Assembly: GCF_920987055.1 (NCBI RefSeq)
Contig: NZ_CAKLBX010000001.1
Span: 3,520,501 to 3,584,500, forward strand
DNA length: 64,000 bases
Direction of reading: 5' to 3'
Source of the DNA: Novosphingobium sp. CECT 9465
Lineage (GTDB): Bacteria > Pseudomonadota > Alphaproteobacteria > Sphingomonadales > Sphingomonadaceae
Numbering within the stretch: position 1 is the stretch's first letter; every line of letters starts with the position of its first letter. The notes below the pieces were generated by a model, which was given only the letters and a program-made list of their open reading frames with translations, did not search any database and had not been told where the DNA came from. The position numbers and the translations under genes are program-made. Shown here piece after piece: positions 44,860 through 54,285 of this stretch.

Positions 44860-45542
44860 CCCATAATCTCCTCAAGCGTGAGCAGGGCCAGGAACCCCAC
44901 GAAGAACATCGAGCTGATGAGCGGGGTGTCGGGTTTCTCGTGCGCCTCGACCAGCAGCTCCTCCGTGACGAGATAGAGCAGCGCCATCAGCCCGAAGCTG
45001 AGGAAGCCGGCGACCATCACCGGCGACAGCGTGGCGACGGGCACGGCCGCAAGCGCGCCGAGCGGCAGCAGCAGCGCCAATGCCGACACGATCACGATAA
45101 TGCGAAGGCGCGAGCGATAGGTTTCCGCCAGCTCGTCGGTCAGCGTCAGCCCTAGGAACAACACTTCCAGCGTCAGCGCGATCGTCAGCAGGAAACCCGC
45201 CTTTTCGCCCGCCACGAAGGCGAGGCCGAGCACCAAGCCGTCGACCAGAATGTCAATGCCGATCGCGGCGAGCAGCGCCATCGGTCCTTTGAAGCGGGCT
45301 TCGAATGCCTTGAGCCCTAGCATCGTCGCAACGCCCGCCGCCCCGCCGATCAACGTCGCGCTGGGCGACGCCTCATGCTTGACCTGCGGCAGGATTTCAG
45401 TCGCGGCCGCCGCGAACACGACCCCTGCCGCGAGATGCTGGAGGCCGGCCACAAGGTTGGGCTTCAACTTGGTGCGGCTCGCTATGATCGCGCCGAGCAC
45501 GACCGCCAGCACAGGCGCAAGCGTGTAAAGCAGTGCCTGCAT
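44856..45542 (-). CDS. ZIP family metal transporter
   Basis: 228 residues, about eight helices. LQHLAAGVVFAAAATEILPQ and TLEVLFLGLTLTDEL occupy the helix IV/V positions of ZIP proteins; the His of the canonical HxxxE is retained in AGLQHLAAG. Likely divalent cation uptake or intracellular redistribution. Operon order is ZIP, CDF, ATPase, HAD. Confidence 0.83.
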   Translation of the reverse strand: MQALLYTLAPVLAVVLGAIIASRTKLKPNLVAGLQHLAAGVVFAAAATEILPQVKHEASPSATLIGGAAGVATMLGLKAFEARFKGPMALLAAIGIDILVDGLVLGLAFVAGEKAGFLLTIALTLEVLFLGLTLTDELAETYRSRLRIIVIVSALALLLPLGALAAVPVATLSPVMVAGFLSFGLMALLYLVTEELLVEAHEKPDTPLISSMFFVGFLALLTLEEIMG

Positions 45543-45545
45543 ATC

Positions 45546-45941
45546 CTATGATCCCTCCGGGGTTCGGTGACAGACGTGGATTTTCCCGCGCCGCATGAAG
45601 GCGATCGCCCCGCCCGCCACGACGGCCCGTGACTGGTTGCCGCGAAATTCATCACCGGTTCGCTGGGCGCGCAGGATCTCGGTCCTGCCCTTCGGCAGCC
45701 AGGTTACGGCCATCTTCAGGCCGTCGTCGATGAAGTCGACATCGGCGCGGGTGCCGTCGTCGCAATACATGATGCGCTGCGCGATCAGCCTTGGCGTCAC
45801 ACGCTTGTCGTGAGCCGGTTCGACAGGTTCGCTCGGAGCCGGGTTGCACGCCCCTACAATCACGCCGGTGACGAGAACGACGCCAACGCGCGCGATCGTC
45901 AGCCCGGGCAGATGCAGCAAGGCGCGCATGCCCATCACCAC
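45546..45941 (-). CDS. MliC-like small lipoprotein
   Basis: 131 residues with a signal and lipobox-like VIVGACNP. MYCDDGTRADVDFIDDG and the FRGNQSRAVVAGGAIAFMRRGK strands match the MliC/lysozyme-inhibitor beta-barrel pattern (Y-x-C-x-x-G, final hydrophobic-K-G). Function by family: lysozyme inhibition or envelope protection; not proven. A paralogue lies at 47241-47615. Confidence 0.7.
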   Translation of the reverse strand: MVMGMRALLHLPGLTIARVGVVLVTGVIVGACNPAPSEPVEPAHDKRVTPRLIAQRIMYCDDGTRADVDFIDDGLKMAVTWLPKGRTEILRAQRTGDEFRGNQSRAVVAGGAIAFMRRGKIHVCHRTPEGS

Positions 45942-46822
45942 AGCACCCCGTGGTCAGGTGTCAGCGGCTCGGGGGCCGGAAGTCCCGCGGTTTGGAGAAG
46001 GTCGATCTCGATCGTGCGACACATTGCCGTGAGCGGGACATCGTGGACGCTATTGGCGAACGGATCGGTCAGATCCTCGCCGATGCTCAGCACCGCGAGG
46101 AAGACGAGTCCGATCAGCGTCGATCCGATCGGCGTGGCAAGGCCCAGGGATTCGACCAGCGCGATCGGGAGCAGCACGCAGAACACACGCGTGAAGAGGT
46201 TCGGGAAGAACCGAAAGCCATTGGGCAGCGGCGTGTTCTTGATCCGCTCCATGCCGCCCTGCGCATTGGCGATGTCGATCAGGACGCGCTCCACAGTTGC
46301 CTGCTGGATTTCGGTGATCCGACCTTCCGCGAGCGCGTCGGCGTAAATGCCCGATATGTCCTCCAGGAGCGCGTTGGCAGGGTTCAGGCGGGCGACCGCC
46401 ATATCGGCGACTTCCGTTCCAGCGACCCGGGCAATCTCTTCATAGGGCGATTGTCGGCGAAGCTGGCAGCGCATCGAGTGCGCAAAGGCGATCTGCCGCA
46501 GGATGATGTTGTGCCGCATCTCACTGCCCTCGGGTTCCCCCTTGGTCAGGCTGCGCGTGATCCGGGCCAAGCTGCGCGAGGCATTGATGAGCGCGCCCCA
46601 AAGAGTTCGCGCTTCCCACCAGCGTGCATAAGCGGCGTTGGTCCGAAACCCCATGAAGAGCGCGATGGCAGTGCCGAACAGCGCCGTCGGCAAAGGCGGT
46701 TCCTTGATCGGGGTCATCATGTGGAATGCCGTCACCGCCACGTCCCACACGAACAGGATCGTGAGAGGCTTCCAAACCTCGACAATAATCTGCTTGAATC
46801 GTGGCCTTGTGCCGACAATCAT
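45935..46822 (-). CDS. Bestrophin-family (UPF0187) channel protein
   Basis: 295 residues. GFRTNAAYARWWEARTLWGALIN is the bestrophin signature, followed by a late pair of helices (PIALVESLGLATPIGSTLIG) and EDLTDPFANSVHDVPL. Bacterial homologues form pentameric cation channels. Overlaps the MliC-like gene by 7 bases. Confidence 0.9.
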   Translation of the reverse strand: MIVGTRPRFKQIIVEVWKPLTILFVWDVAVTAFHMMTPIKEPPLPTALFGTAIALFMGFRTNAAYARWWEARTLWGALINASRSLARITRSLTKGEPEGSEMRHNIILRQIAFAHSMRCQLRRQSPYEEIARVAGTEVADMAVARLNPANALLEDISGIYADALAEGRITEIQQATVERVLIDIANAQGGMERIKNTPLPNGFRFFPNLFTRVFCVLLPIALVESLGLATPIGSTLIGLVFLAVLSIGEDLTDPFANSVHDVPLTAMCRTIEIDLLQTAGLPAPEPLTPDHGVLW

Positions 46823-46853
46823 ACCAATACCGCCTTAGTTATCTTCGCGATCG

Positions 46854-47195
46854 TCATCCGATCGGCATGTTCATGATGTCTCGATATGCAGACAGCAGCT
46901 TGTTCCGGACTTGCAGCGTCGCCTCGAAAGTAATGGATGCACGGCTCTGGATGAGCGCGACGGTTGCAATGTCGGTGGTTTCGCCCCGTTCATATGCTTC
47001 GGTGACGACATCCTCCTGCTCCTGGGTCTCGTTGACCTTCGCCACCACGGCATTGAGGGTGTCGGCAAAGGTTGAGGCTGGAGCGGTCGGCGTCACGCCG
47101 GGCGGTGCCGTCGGCTGCGCCTCGCGCAAGGCGCGGCTTCGCGCGATTACTTCGGCGCGAATGGCCATCACATTCGAGATCGACGTGTCAGACAT
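46854..47195 (-). CDS. fliE: FliE-like flagellar hook-basal body protein, isolated copy
   Basis: 113 residues from ATG 47195 with GGGAG 8 bases upstream. STFADTLNAVVAKVNETQEQ, then ERGETTDIATVALIQSRASI and FEATLQVRNKLLSAYRDIMN with NMPIG at the C-terminus: this is full-length FliE, the MS-ring/rod adapter. No other flagellar gene is present in the window. It sits between a bestrophin and an MliC-like lipoprotein inside a metal island, with intact reading frame and RBS. Confidence 0.87.
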   Translation of the reverse strand: MSDTSISNVMAIRAEVIARSRALREAQPTAPPGVTPTAPASTFADTLNAVVAKVNETQEQEDVVTEAYERGETTDIATVALIQSRASITFEATLQVRNKLLSAYRDIMNMPIG

Positions 47196-47240
47196 CGTTT
47201 CTCTCCCGTTGCGGTGCGACGTGTCGGAAGACATGACGGT

Positions 47241-47615
47241 TCATCGGGTGCCCTCCCGTTCGCAGGTCCGCGTGCGGCCTTCGCCTTCCACGATGGTGAG
47301 CTGCGACCCCTTGAAGGTCGCGGTGGCTGTCTCGCCGACATATTGGAGGCCCTGCGCTGGCGCGGTCAGCGTCATGGGCACGGCGCTGCTGGAGCGCCGC
47401 AAATCGATCTGCAGGCCGTTGTCCTTGTAGTCGACGAACAGCGGTTCCCCGTCGGAACAGCGATAGGGATGGCGCCCCATTTCCCCGGTCGCCACGGCGC
47501 TGTCGGATGAATGGATTTGCTGCTCCGTTGGCGGGGCTGGCGGCTTGCTTTCCGTGCAAGCCGCCAGCCCGACAACGAGGATGAGGGCGGGCAGTACCCG
47601 CTTCAACGGCGTCAT
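47241..47615 (-). CDS. MliC-like small lipoprotein (second copy)
   Basis: 124 residues; lipobox LAACTES; YRCSDGEPLFVDYKDNGLQI and LQYVGETATATFKGSQLTIV follow the MliC strand pattern. Related in layout to the protein at 45546-45941. Start overlaps the SRPBCC gene stop by 4 bases. Confidence 0.72.
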   Translation of the reverse strand: MTPLKRVLPALILVVGLAACTESKPPAPPTEQQIHSSDSAVATGEMGRHPYRCSDGEPLFVDYKDNGLQIDLRRSSSAVPMTLTAPAQGLQYVGETATATFKGSQLTIVEGEGRTRTCEREGTR

Positions 47616-48100
47616 CGCGCCTTCCTCCTGTAGCGGGAGGGGACGCGCTGACGATTGATCCCACGGGCAGGCTGACCCACCCGCCAGCGCAGATAGGTCG
47701 CAAGTCGATCGTCGGCATCGACCATCAGGGACCGCAGACGACGCAACATCATCGCCGCGAACGGCAAAGACAGCGCCCCGCGCAGCGTGCAGCTATGTGT
47801 TAGCCTGGTGCCACCGTCGTCCCCTGCCAGCTCGTACCGCTCTTCGAGCGTGAACAGATAAGGGATGCCGCAGGACCAAGCGAAGGCGTGCGGCTTGTCG
47901 AATTGATCGACCATGGCCGGCGTCCGAATTGGCCGGGTGATGCCCTGGATCGCGAAGGTACATTCCGTCTCGCCAAGCTGGCACGGGTTGTCGAGGAATA
48001 CGAGCGGACTCCAAGCCCGGCGATGATCCGGATCGGTGATCGCCGACCAGATCCGCAGTGGCCCGCCGTGAAGCATTGAGCTGGTTATGGTGCGAGGCAT
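47612..48100 (-). CDS. SRPBCC family protein
   Basis: 162 residues from ATG 48100. WSAITDPDHRRAWSPLVFLD begins a typical lipid/START-like cavity fold, with YLFTLEERYELAGDDGGTRL and a C-terminal amphipathic helix. Ligand unknown. Lies downstream of czcA with 53 bases between. Confidence 0.75.
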   Translation of the reverse strand: MPRTITSSMLHGGPLRIWSAITDPDHRRAWSPLVFLDNPCQLGETECTFAIQGITRPIRTPAMVDQFDKPHAFAWSCGIPYLFTLEERYELAGDDGGTRLTHSCTLRGALSLPFAAMMLRRLRSLMVDADDRLATYLRWRVGQPARGINRQRVPSRYRRKAR

Positions 48101-48153
48101 ATCCCCATCTCCCAGAGATGAGCGGGGCGATCGCGGATCGCCCCGCGCACCCA

Positions 48154-51100
48154 TCAGGCCAAGTTGTTCACGAAGGTCTGACCGTGGTCGTCCCCTTCAT
48201 GCTCCTCATTGTAGTGCTCGGGCTTCTCGATCGCCTTCTGCCCGAACCGGGCGTAGAGCGTCGGCAGCACGAACAGCGTCAGCAACGTCGCCGAGATCAG
48301 GCCGCCGATGACGACGGTCGCCAATGGCTTTTGCACCTCCGCGCCCGCGCCCTCGCCAAGCGCCATCGGAACGAAGCCGAGGCTGGCGACGAGCGCGGTC
48401 ATGACGACTGGCCGCAGACGCTGCATTGCGCCGACATGGGCCGCCTCCTCGCGCGATAGCCCCGACCGGATCAGATCCTGGATTGAGCTGACCATGACGA
48501 GGCCGTTGAGGACCGCGATGCCCGACAAGGCGATGAAGCCCACCGCCGCCGAGATCGAGAAGTCCATGCCGCGCAGGAAGAGCAGCAGGACGCCGCCCAC
48601 CAGCGCGAAGGGCACGCCGGTGAACACGATCGCGGCATCGCGGACCGATCCAAGCGCACCGTAAAGGAGCAACAGGATCAGGATGAAACAGGCCGGAATG
48701 ACTAGCTTCAGCCGTTCGCTCGCCGATTGCAGGTTCTCGAACTGACCGCCCCATTCGAGATAGGCACCGGCAGGCAGCCGGACCTGGCTGCCGATCGCCG
48801 CCTGCGCGTCTGCAACGACGCTACCGACGTCGCGACCACGCACGTTGGCTTGCACCACCACGCGCCGCTTCCCGTTTTCGCGGCTGATCTGATTGGGACC
48901 GTCGACGACCTTGATGTCAGCGACACTGGACAGCGGCACATAGCCGCCCCCCGCCACCGGCACCTGCACCTGTTCCAGCAGGCCAATGTCAGCGCGCTGC
49001 GTCTCCGACAGGCGGATCACCACCGGGAAGCGGCGGTCGCCCTCGAAGATCTGGCCCGAGGTGCGTCCGCCGATTGTCGCGGTGACGGTATCCTGCACAT
49101 CCTGCGCGGTGACGCCCAGGCGCGCCATCGCGTCACGATTGACGCGAATGTCGAGCATGGGCAGGCCCGTCGTTTGCTCGACCTTCACGTCCGCCGCGCC
49201 CTGCGTTTTGCGCAGTACGGCGGCGATTTGCTCGGCCGTCCGGTTCATCGTGTTGAAGTCGTCGCCGAACACCTTCACCGCGATGTCACCGCGCACGCCG
49301 GCGATCAGCTCGTTGAAGCGCATTTGGATAGGCTGGGTGATCTCATAGGCGTTGCCCGGGATTTTTGCGAGATTTCCCTCGATCCGGCTGACCAGCTCCT
49401 CCTTGGCAAGATCGGGATTTGGCCAATCCTTGCGCGGCTTCAGGATGACGAACATGTCGGTGGCGTTGGGCGGCATCGGGTCGGAAGCGAGTTCCGCCGT
49501 GCCCGTCTTGGAATAGACGAACGCCACCTCCGGCTGCTTCGACATCATCCGTTCGATCGGCACCTGCATCGCCTGACTTTGCTGGACCGACGTGGCGGGG
49601 ATGCGCAGCGATTGGATCAGCAGGTCGCCTTCATCGAGCTGTGGCAGGAACACCGAGCCGAGCGTCGTGAAGGCGAGCGCCGCCACGACAAGGCTGCCGA
49701 CACCCGCGCCGATCGTCAGGGTCGGGCGCTTCATTGCCCGGTCAAGACCGGGCTCGTAGCGCTTCTTCAGCCACGTGATGATGCGGCCGTCCTTCTCCTC
49801 AACCTTCTTCGACAGCCAGATCGCGATCATGGCCGGCACGAAGGTGATCGAGAGGATGAAGGCGAAGGCGAGCGCGATGATGACGGTGAGCGCCATCGGC
49901 ACGAACGTCTTGCCCTCCACGCCGGTCAGCGTGAGCAGCGGCACATAGACAAGGATGATGATCGCCTGCCCGTATACCGAGGGGCGGATCATCTCGCGCG
50001 CGGCGGCCGCCACGGTCGCGAGCCGTTCCCTTACGCTCAGCAAGCGACCTTCATGATGCTGTTGCTCGGCAAGCCGTCTCAGCGCGTTCTCCACGATGAT
50101 GACAGCGCCGTCGACGATCAGACCAAAGTCCAAGGCGCCAAGGCTCATCAGGTTCGCCGAGACGCCGGCACGCAGCATCCCGAAGCCGGTCAGCATCATG
50201 GTGATCGGGATGACCAGCGCCGCGATCAGCGCCGCGCGGAAATTGCCGAGCAGCAGGAAGAGCACGACGATGACCAGCACCGCGCCTTCGGACAGGTTTT
50301 TCGCGACCGTCTTGATCGTCGAATTGACCAGCTCGGTGCGGTTCAGCACCGGCTGAATTACGACGTCAGGAGGCAGCGAAGCGTTGATCGTCTTCAGTTT
50401 CTCAGCGACCGCGGTCGACACGATGCGGCTGTTCTCGCCGATCCGCATGATCGCCGTGCCGACGACGACTTCGGTACCGTTCTCCGATGCCGAACCCATG
50501 CGGATCGCCTGACCCGTCTTCACAGTCGCAACTTGTTCGACCGTGATCGGCACGCCGTTACGTGTCGCGATCACGGTCCTGGCCAACTCGCTGGCATTGC
50601 GAACGAGCGCATCCGAGCGAACAGCCAGACCTTCGCCATTGCGATTGACGAAGCCACCGCCGACGCTGGTGTTATTGCGCTCCAGCGCATTTCCCAGGTC
50701 CGTCAGCGTGATGCCGAGCGAGGCCAGCTTCTGCACGTCGGGCACGACGAGGAACTGCTTGGCGTAACCGCCAATCGAGTCGACACCGGCGAGGCCCGGT
50801 GTGGTCTTCAGAAGCGGCGTCACGATCCAGTCCTGCGCGGTGCGCAGGTAGGTCGCCTTGTCCTCTTCGGTCGTCAGTCGCTCGCCCTCTGGCGTGATGT
50901 AGCTGCCATCGGGCTGTTGGCCCGGTTCACCGGGCTTGTGCTTGTCGTCCTCGCGATGATCGAGACGAACGGTGTACATGTACACCTCGCCCAGGCCTGT
51001 CGCGATCGGACCCATTTCAGGGTTCACGCCGTCGGGCAGATTCTCTTGCACGCCCCGCAGACGCTCGCCCACCTGCTGGCGGGCGAAATAGATGTCCGTC

Positions 51101-51399
51101 GCGTCCGAAAAGACCGCCGTGATCTGCGCGAAGCCGTTGCGGCTCAACGAGCGCGTATATTCCAGGCCGGGGGTGCCGGCGAGCGCGGTTTCGATTGGAA
51201 ACGACACCTGCTTCTCGACCAGCTCGGGCGAGAGGGCAGGCGCGCGGACGTTGATCTGGACCTGATTGTTGGTGATGTCCGGCACCGCGTCGATCGGTAG
51301 CCGGTAGAGGGAAAAGGCGCCGATGGCGGCGACGATGACGGTGAGGAGCAGGACTAGCCAGCGCTTCTCGACCGCCCAGGTTACGATACGGGCGATCAT
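48154..51399 (-). CDS. czcA: Heavy-metal efflux RND permease (CzcA/CusA family)
   Basis: 1081 residues, twelve helices and two large periplasmic loops. TM4 motif DFGLIVDGAVIIVEN carries the D..D..E proton-relay residues of HME-RND pumps of the Zn/Co/Cd/Ni class. VPDITNNQVQINVRAPALSP marks the N-terminal porter domain. Exports divalent metal from periplasm or cytoplasm through CzcB and CzcC. The reading frame is intact over 3.2 kb, unlike several neighbours. Confidence 0.94.
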   Translation of the reverse strand: MIARIVTWAVEKRWLVLLLTVIVAAIGAFSLYRLPIDAVPDITNNQVQINVRAPALSPELVEKQVSFPIETALAGTPGLEYTRSLSRNGFAQITAVFSDATDIYFARQQVGERLRGVQENLPDGVNPEMGPIATGLGEVYMYTVRLDHREDDKHKPGEPGQQPDGSYITPEGERLTTEEDKATYLRTAQDWIVTPLLKTTPGLAGVDSIGGYAKQFLVVPDVQKLASLGITLTDLGNALERNNTSVGGGFVNRNGEGLAVRSDALVRNASELARTVIATRNGVPITVEQVATVKTGQAIRMGSASENGTEVVVGTAIMRIGENSRIVSTAVAEKLKTINASLPPDVVIQPVLNRTELVNSTIKTVAKNLSEGAVLVIVVLFLLLGNFRAALIAALVIPITMMLTGFGMLRAGVSANLMSLGALDFGLIVDGAVIIVENALRRLAEQQHHEGRLLSVRERLATVAAAAREMIRPSVYGQAIIILVYVPLLTLTGVEGKTFVPMALTVIIALAFAFILSITFVPAMIAIWLSKKVEEKDGRIITWLKKRYEPGLDRAMKRPTLTIGAGVGSLVVAALAFTTLGSVFLPQLDEGDLLIQSLRIPATSVQQSQAMQVPIERMMSKQPEVAFVYSKTGTAELASDPMPPNATDMFVILKPRKDWPNPDLAKEELVSRIEGNLAKIPGNAYEITQPIQMRFNELIAGVRGDIAVKVFGDDFNTMNRTAEQIAAVLRKTQGAADVKVEQTTGLPMLDIRVNRDAMARLGVTAQDVQDTVTATIGGRTSGQIFEGDRRFPVVIRLSETQRADIGLLEQVQVPVAGGGYVPLSSVADIKVVDGPNQISRENGKRRVVVQANVRGRDVGSVVADAQAAIGSQVRLPAGAYLEWGGQFENLQSASERLKLVIPACFILILLLLYGALGSVRDAAIVFTGVPFALVGGVLLLFLRGMDFSISAAVGFIALSGIAVLNGLVMVSSIQDLIRSGLSREEAAHVGAMQRLRPVVMTALVASLGFVPMALGEGAGAEVQKPLATVVIGGLISATLLTLFVLPTLYARFGQKAIEKPEHYNEEHEGDDHGQTFVNNLA

Positions 51400-51402
51400 G
51401 GC

Positions 51403-52581
51403 TTAATCCTCGTGGCTCGCTTCGCCCTTGCCGATCTCGGCCTTGAGCGTGAAACTTCCGGTGGTGGCGATCTGTTCGTTGCCGGTCAGGCCCGACCGGA
51501 CGATCACCGTGTCGCCCGACGCATCGCCGAGCTGGACCGGGGTCGCCTTGAAGCCGGTGGGCGTGCGCACGAACACGACCGACTTGCCCTCGAAACTCTG
51601 GACCGCCGTCGTCGGCACGCGGACCGCCCCGCTCCCGCCGCTGCCCGTGAGCTGCACGGCTGCCGTCACAGGCTCGCCGACCCGCCATTCGCCACCGCGA
51701 TTGTCGAGGGTGGCGAGCGCAGGCACGAGCCGCGTCTGCGGATCAAGCGCCGGCGACACGAAGGTCACGCGGGCGGTCGCCTGACGGCCTGCCGCCTTCA
51801 CCAGCACCGTATTGCCGGGACGCACCCGGCCCGCATCCTCGGGCTTGAGATTAAGCGCGATCGACACCTGGCTCAGGTTGGCGATGCGATAGAGTTCGGC
51901 ATCCGCCGCGACCGTTTGTCCCAGCGTCACGGGGCGCGCAATGATCTGGCCCGAGATCGGCGCGGCAATGCCGAGCCGGTTGAGCCCGCCGCCGCCGACA
52001 CCCGCCGCCGAAACCATGCTCTGCGCCTGCGTCAGGGCGATCCGCGCCTCCGTCGCCGCTGTGCGGGCGGCGATCAGATCCTGTTCAGGGGAGACTCTCT
52101 GCGCGAACAGCCGCTGTTCGCGCGCGAGGTTCGAATTAGCGAGCTGAAGCCGCGCCCGCGCCGCCTCGACCTCGCCCTTGATCTGCGCCGCCTCGCGGCT
52201 TTCGATGACCGCAATGGTCTGGCCGCGTCCGACCGATTGGCCGAGGTTACGGGTGAGCGCGACCACGCGTCCCGCAATTGCGGCCGAGACGACCTGCGTT
52301 CCCTGTGGGTCGCCCTCGATGATCGCGGGCAGCTCGATCGTCCCGGCCCCGCCGATGATCGGCCGTCCAATCTGCACGCCCGCTGCGGCGATCTGATCGG
52401 CGCCCAGCGTGACCACGCCTTCATCGGCATGACCGCCTTCGGCACCGCCCTTTTCCGTGCCTGCCGCTTCGTTACCGGCTGCGGCATTGGCGGTCGCCTC
52501 GTTCCCGGCATCCTTGCCGCCACAGGCAGCCAGCAGCAGGGCGAGCGATGCGACGCCCGCGAGATAGAAGTTCTTCATCAC
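51403..52581 (-). CDS. czcB: RND periplasmic adaptor (CzcB family) lipoprotein
   Basis: 392 residues; lipobox LLLAACGG followed by a Gly/Ala/Glu-rich linker with GGHADEG. Barrel-sandwich and hairpin domains: AAIAGRVVALTRNLGQSVGR, a helical hairpin, then LGIAAPISGQIIARPVTLGQ. It links CzcA to the outer-membrane channel. MM start: either Met is possible. The czcC stop overlaps the start by 4 bases. Confidence 0.92.
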   Translation of the reverse strand: MMKNFYLAGVASLALLLAACGGKDAGNEATANAAAGNEAAGTEKGGAEGGHADEGVVTLGADQIAAAGVQIGRPIIGGAGTIELPAIIEGDPQGTQVVSAAIAGRVVALTRNLGQSVGRGQTIAVIESREAAQIKGEVEAARARLQLANSNLAREQRLFAQRVSPEQDLIAARTAATEARIALTQAQSMVSAAGVGGGGLNRLGIAAPISGQIIARPVTLGQTVAADAELYRIANLSQVSIALNLKPEDAGRVRPGNTVLVKAAGRQATARVTFVSPALDPQTRLVPALATLDNRGGEWRVGEPVTAAVQLTGSGGSGAVRVPTTAVQSFEGKSVVFVRTPTGFKATPVQLGDASGDTVIVRSGLTGNEQIATTGSFTLKAEIGKGEASHED

Positions 52582-53855
52582 TGGTTTCCCCCATTGGGCG
52601 CAGGAGCGGTCAATCGCTCCACCTGCGCGCGGGCATTTTGATAGTTGGCGAGCGCGTCGATCGCGGCGACCCGCGTCTCGGCGAGGGTGCGTTCCGCATC
52701 GAGCAATTCGAGCTGGCCGAACTTGCCCTCGCGATAGCCAATCCGGGCGATGCGGGCGGCCTCCTGCGCAGCCGCCAGCGCCGGCCCCGACGCCGCGCGT
52801 GCGGTCGTCGCGGCATTGGCCGCCTGTGCCTGCGCGTCCGTGATGGCCTGTTCGATGTCGAGCGCGGTCACGCGGCGCTGTGCATCCGCCTGCGTCCGCT
52901 GCGCGGTCGCCTGCGCGATCGCCGCGCGACCGTTGTTGAACACCGGGATCGGGATCGACACGGTGAACACCGCCGCCATGTCGTTGGTCGCTTCCAGTCG
53001 GCGGATCGCAGGTCCGACGTTCAGGTCAGGGACGCGATTAGCGCGCGCGAGCCGCACGCCGGCCTCGGCGATCGAGAAATCCGCGTTGGCCGCCGCCAGC
53101 GCCAGCGTGCCGGTCGTGTCAGCCGGCGCGATCGGCCCATAGACGTTCGCCCCCGGGAGGCGATCGAGCAGCGTGTCATCGAGCGCACCGTCAATCGGTC
53201 GCCCGATCCGGCGCGCCAGATTGGCCCGCGCCGCCTCAGCCAAGCGAAGCTGCCGCTCCACATTGGCGTCGGCGTTGATGCGCGCGACATCTGCGCGCTG
53301 TTGCTCGAGCGGGGAGGCGCGCCCCGCCTGCACGCGAACGCTCGCAGCCCGCAGCGCGTCGCTGGCGATCCGGGCCTGATCCCGCGCCGTCGCCACCCGG
53401 CGATCGGCCGCGACCGCTTCGACATAAAGCTGCGTCACCTGAAGCCGGACATCCGCCGCGATGATCGCGGCCTGGATCTCGGCCCGGGATAATTGCGCAT
53501 TGGCGACCGCGACGCGGGCGCCGCGCTTGCCGCCTAGCTCGATCGGGATCGCAAAGCCGACCGTGGATTCCGCGCTGCGGACCCCACGATACGGACCCGA
53601 GCCGATGACGTTCTCAACCTGGCCCTGGACAACCGGGTTGGGCCGCAGTCCGGCGACCGTGCGGCCCGCGCGGGCCGCATCGATCGCGGCTGTTGCCGCT
53701 TCGGCAGCAGGGGCCGAACCGCCCGCTGCACTGACCGCTTGGTCAAGCGTGTAGACCGGCGCGTCCTGCGCAAAAGGCGCGGACGGTCCGACCTGCGCCT
53801 GCGCCATAGTGGCGCACGACGCTGCGGCCAGCATGGCCGCGAGGATACGATGCAT
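52578..53855 (-). CDS. czcC: TolC-family outer membrane component (CzcC family)
   Basis: 425 residues, signal peptide ending AQA at about 21. Outer-membrane efflux repeats (LRPNPVVQGQVENVIGSGPY, AYVEAV-type helices, FGQLELLDAERTLAETRVAA). First structural gene of the czcCBA operon. Overlaps czcB by 4 bases. Confidence 0.92.
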   Translation of the reverse strand: MHRILAAMLAAASCATMAQAQVGPSAPFAQDAPVYTLDQAVSAAGGSAPAAEAATAAIDAARAGRTVAGLRPNPVVQGQVENVIGSGPYRGVRSAESTVGFAIPIELGGKRGARVAVANAQLSRAEIQAAIIAADVRLQVTQLYVEAVAADRRVATARDQARIASDALRAASVRVQAGRASPLEQQRADVARINADANVERQLRLAEAARANLARRIGRPIDGALDDTLLDRLPGANVYGPIAPADTTGTLALAAANADFSIAEAGVRLARANRVPDLNVGPAIRRLEATNDMAAVFTVSIPIPVFNNGRAAIAQATAQRTQADAQRRVTALDIEQAITDAQAQAANAATTARAASGPALAAAQEAARIARIGYREGKFGQLELLDAERTLAETRVAAIDALANYQNARAQVERLTAPAPNGGNQ

Positions 53856-53915
53856 GAAAATAGGACTCCTGACGATGATCGACAGGGGCGCGCCAACGCG
53901 CGCCCAAATCGGACG

Positions 53916-54245
53916 TCAGGCTTGGGGGGGCCTCAAATGGACCATGCCGGTGCGGCCGTCGAGCGACGCAGAGGCGGAGATTGTCGGCTTGGGCACTGTG
54001 AGGACGGGGGTATATTCCATCGTCGTGCGCGCAGGCGCGCCGACGTCGTGTCCGTGACAATAATTGTGATGATGCGGGACATTCTTGTCCGAGTCCGATG
54101 GCACCTGATCGATGTCACCGGCGGTATGGACCGTGAACTCAACGCCCGCGATGCTTCCCCCCGCCAGATCGGCGGCATGGGCCATGCCGGAGAAGCTGGT
54201 CAGGACCAGCATCAGGCATGTCAGGAAAGGCAAAAAGGCTCGCAC
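53916..54245 (-). CDS. Exported His-containing protein preceding czcC (CzcI-like)
   Basis: 109 residues: signal peptide ending AHA at 24, a short acidic mature region with NVPHHHNYCHGHD, a plausible metal-binding patch, and a conserved-looking C-terminal segment. Position before czcC, size and secretion match CzcI-type accessory proteins, which fine-tune efflux expression, but sequence similarity is weak so the name is tentative. Sixty bases separate it from czcC. Confidence 0.65.
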   Translation of the reverse strand: MRAFLPFLTCLMLVLTSFSGMAHAADLAGGSIAGVEFTVHTAGDIDQVPSDSDKNVPHHHNYCHGHDVGAPARTTMEYTPVLTVPKPTISASASLDGRTGMVHLRPPQA

Positions 54246-54285
54246 TAGCTTGCCTCTATCACGGAAGGGTTTTCATGTCATTGCA

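Noticed and set aside
48727..51300. 857-codon open frame on the plus strand opposite czcA
   Set aside because: It is the antisense shadow of a high-GC gene: low-complexity R/H/D/A-rich sequence, no domain, and czcA on the other strand is unambiguous.
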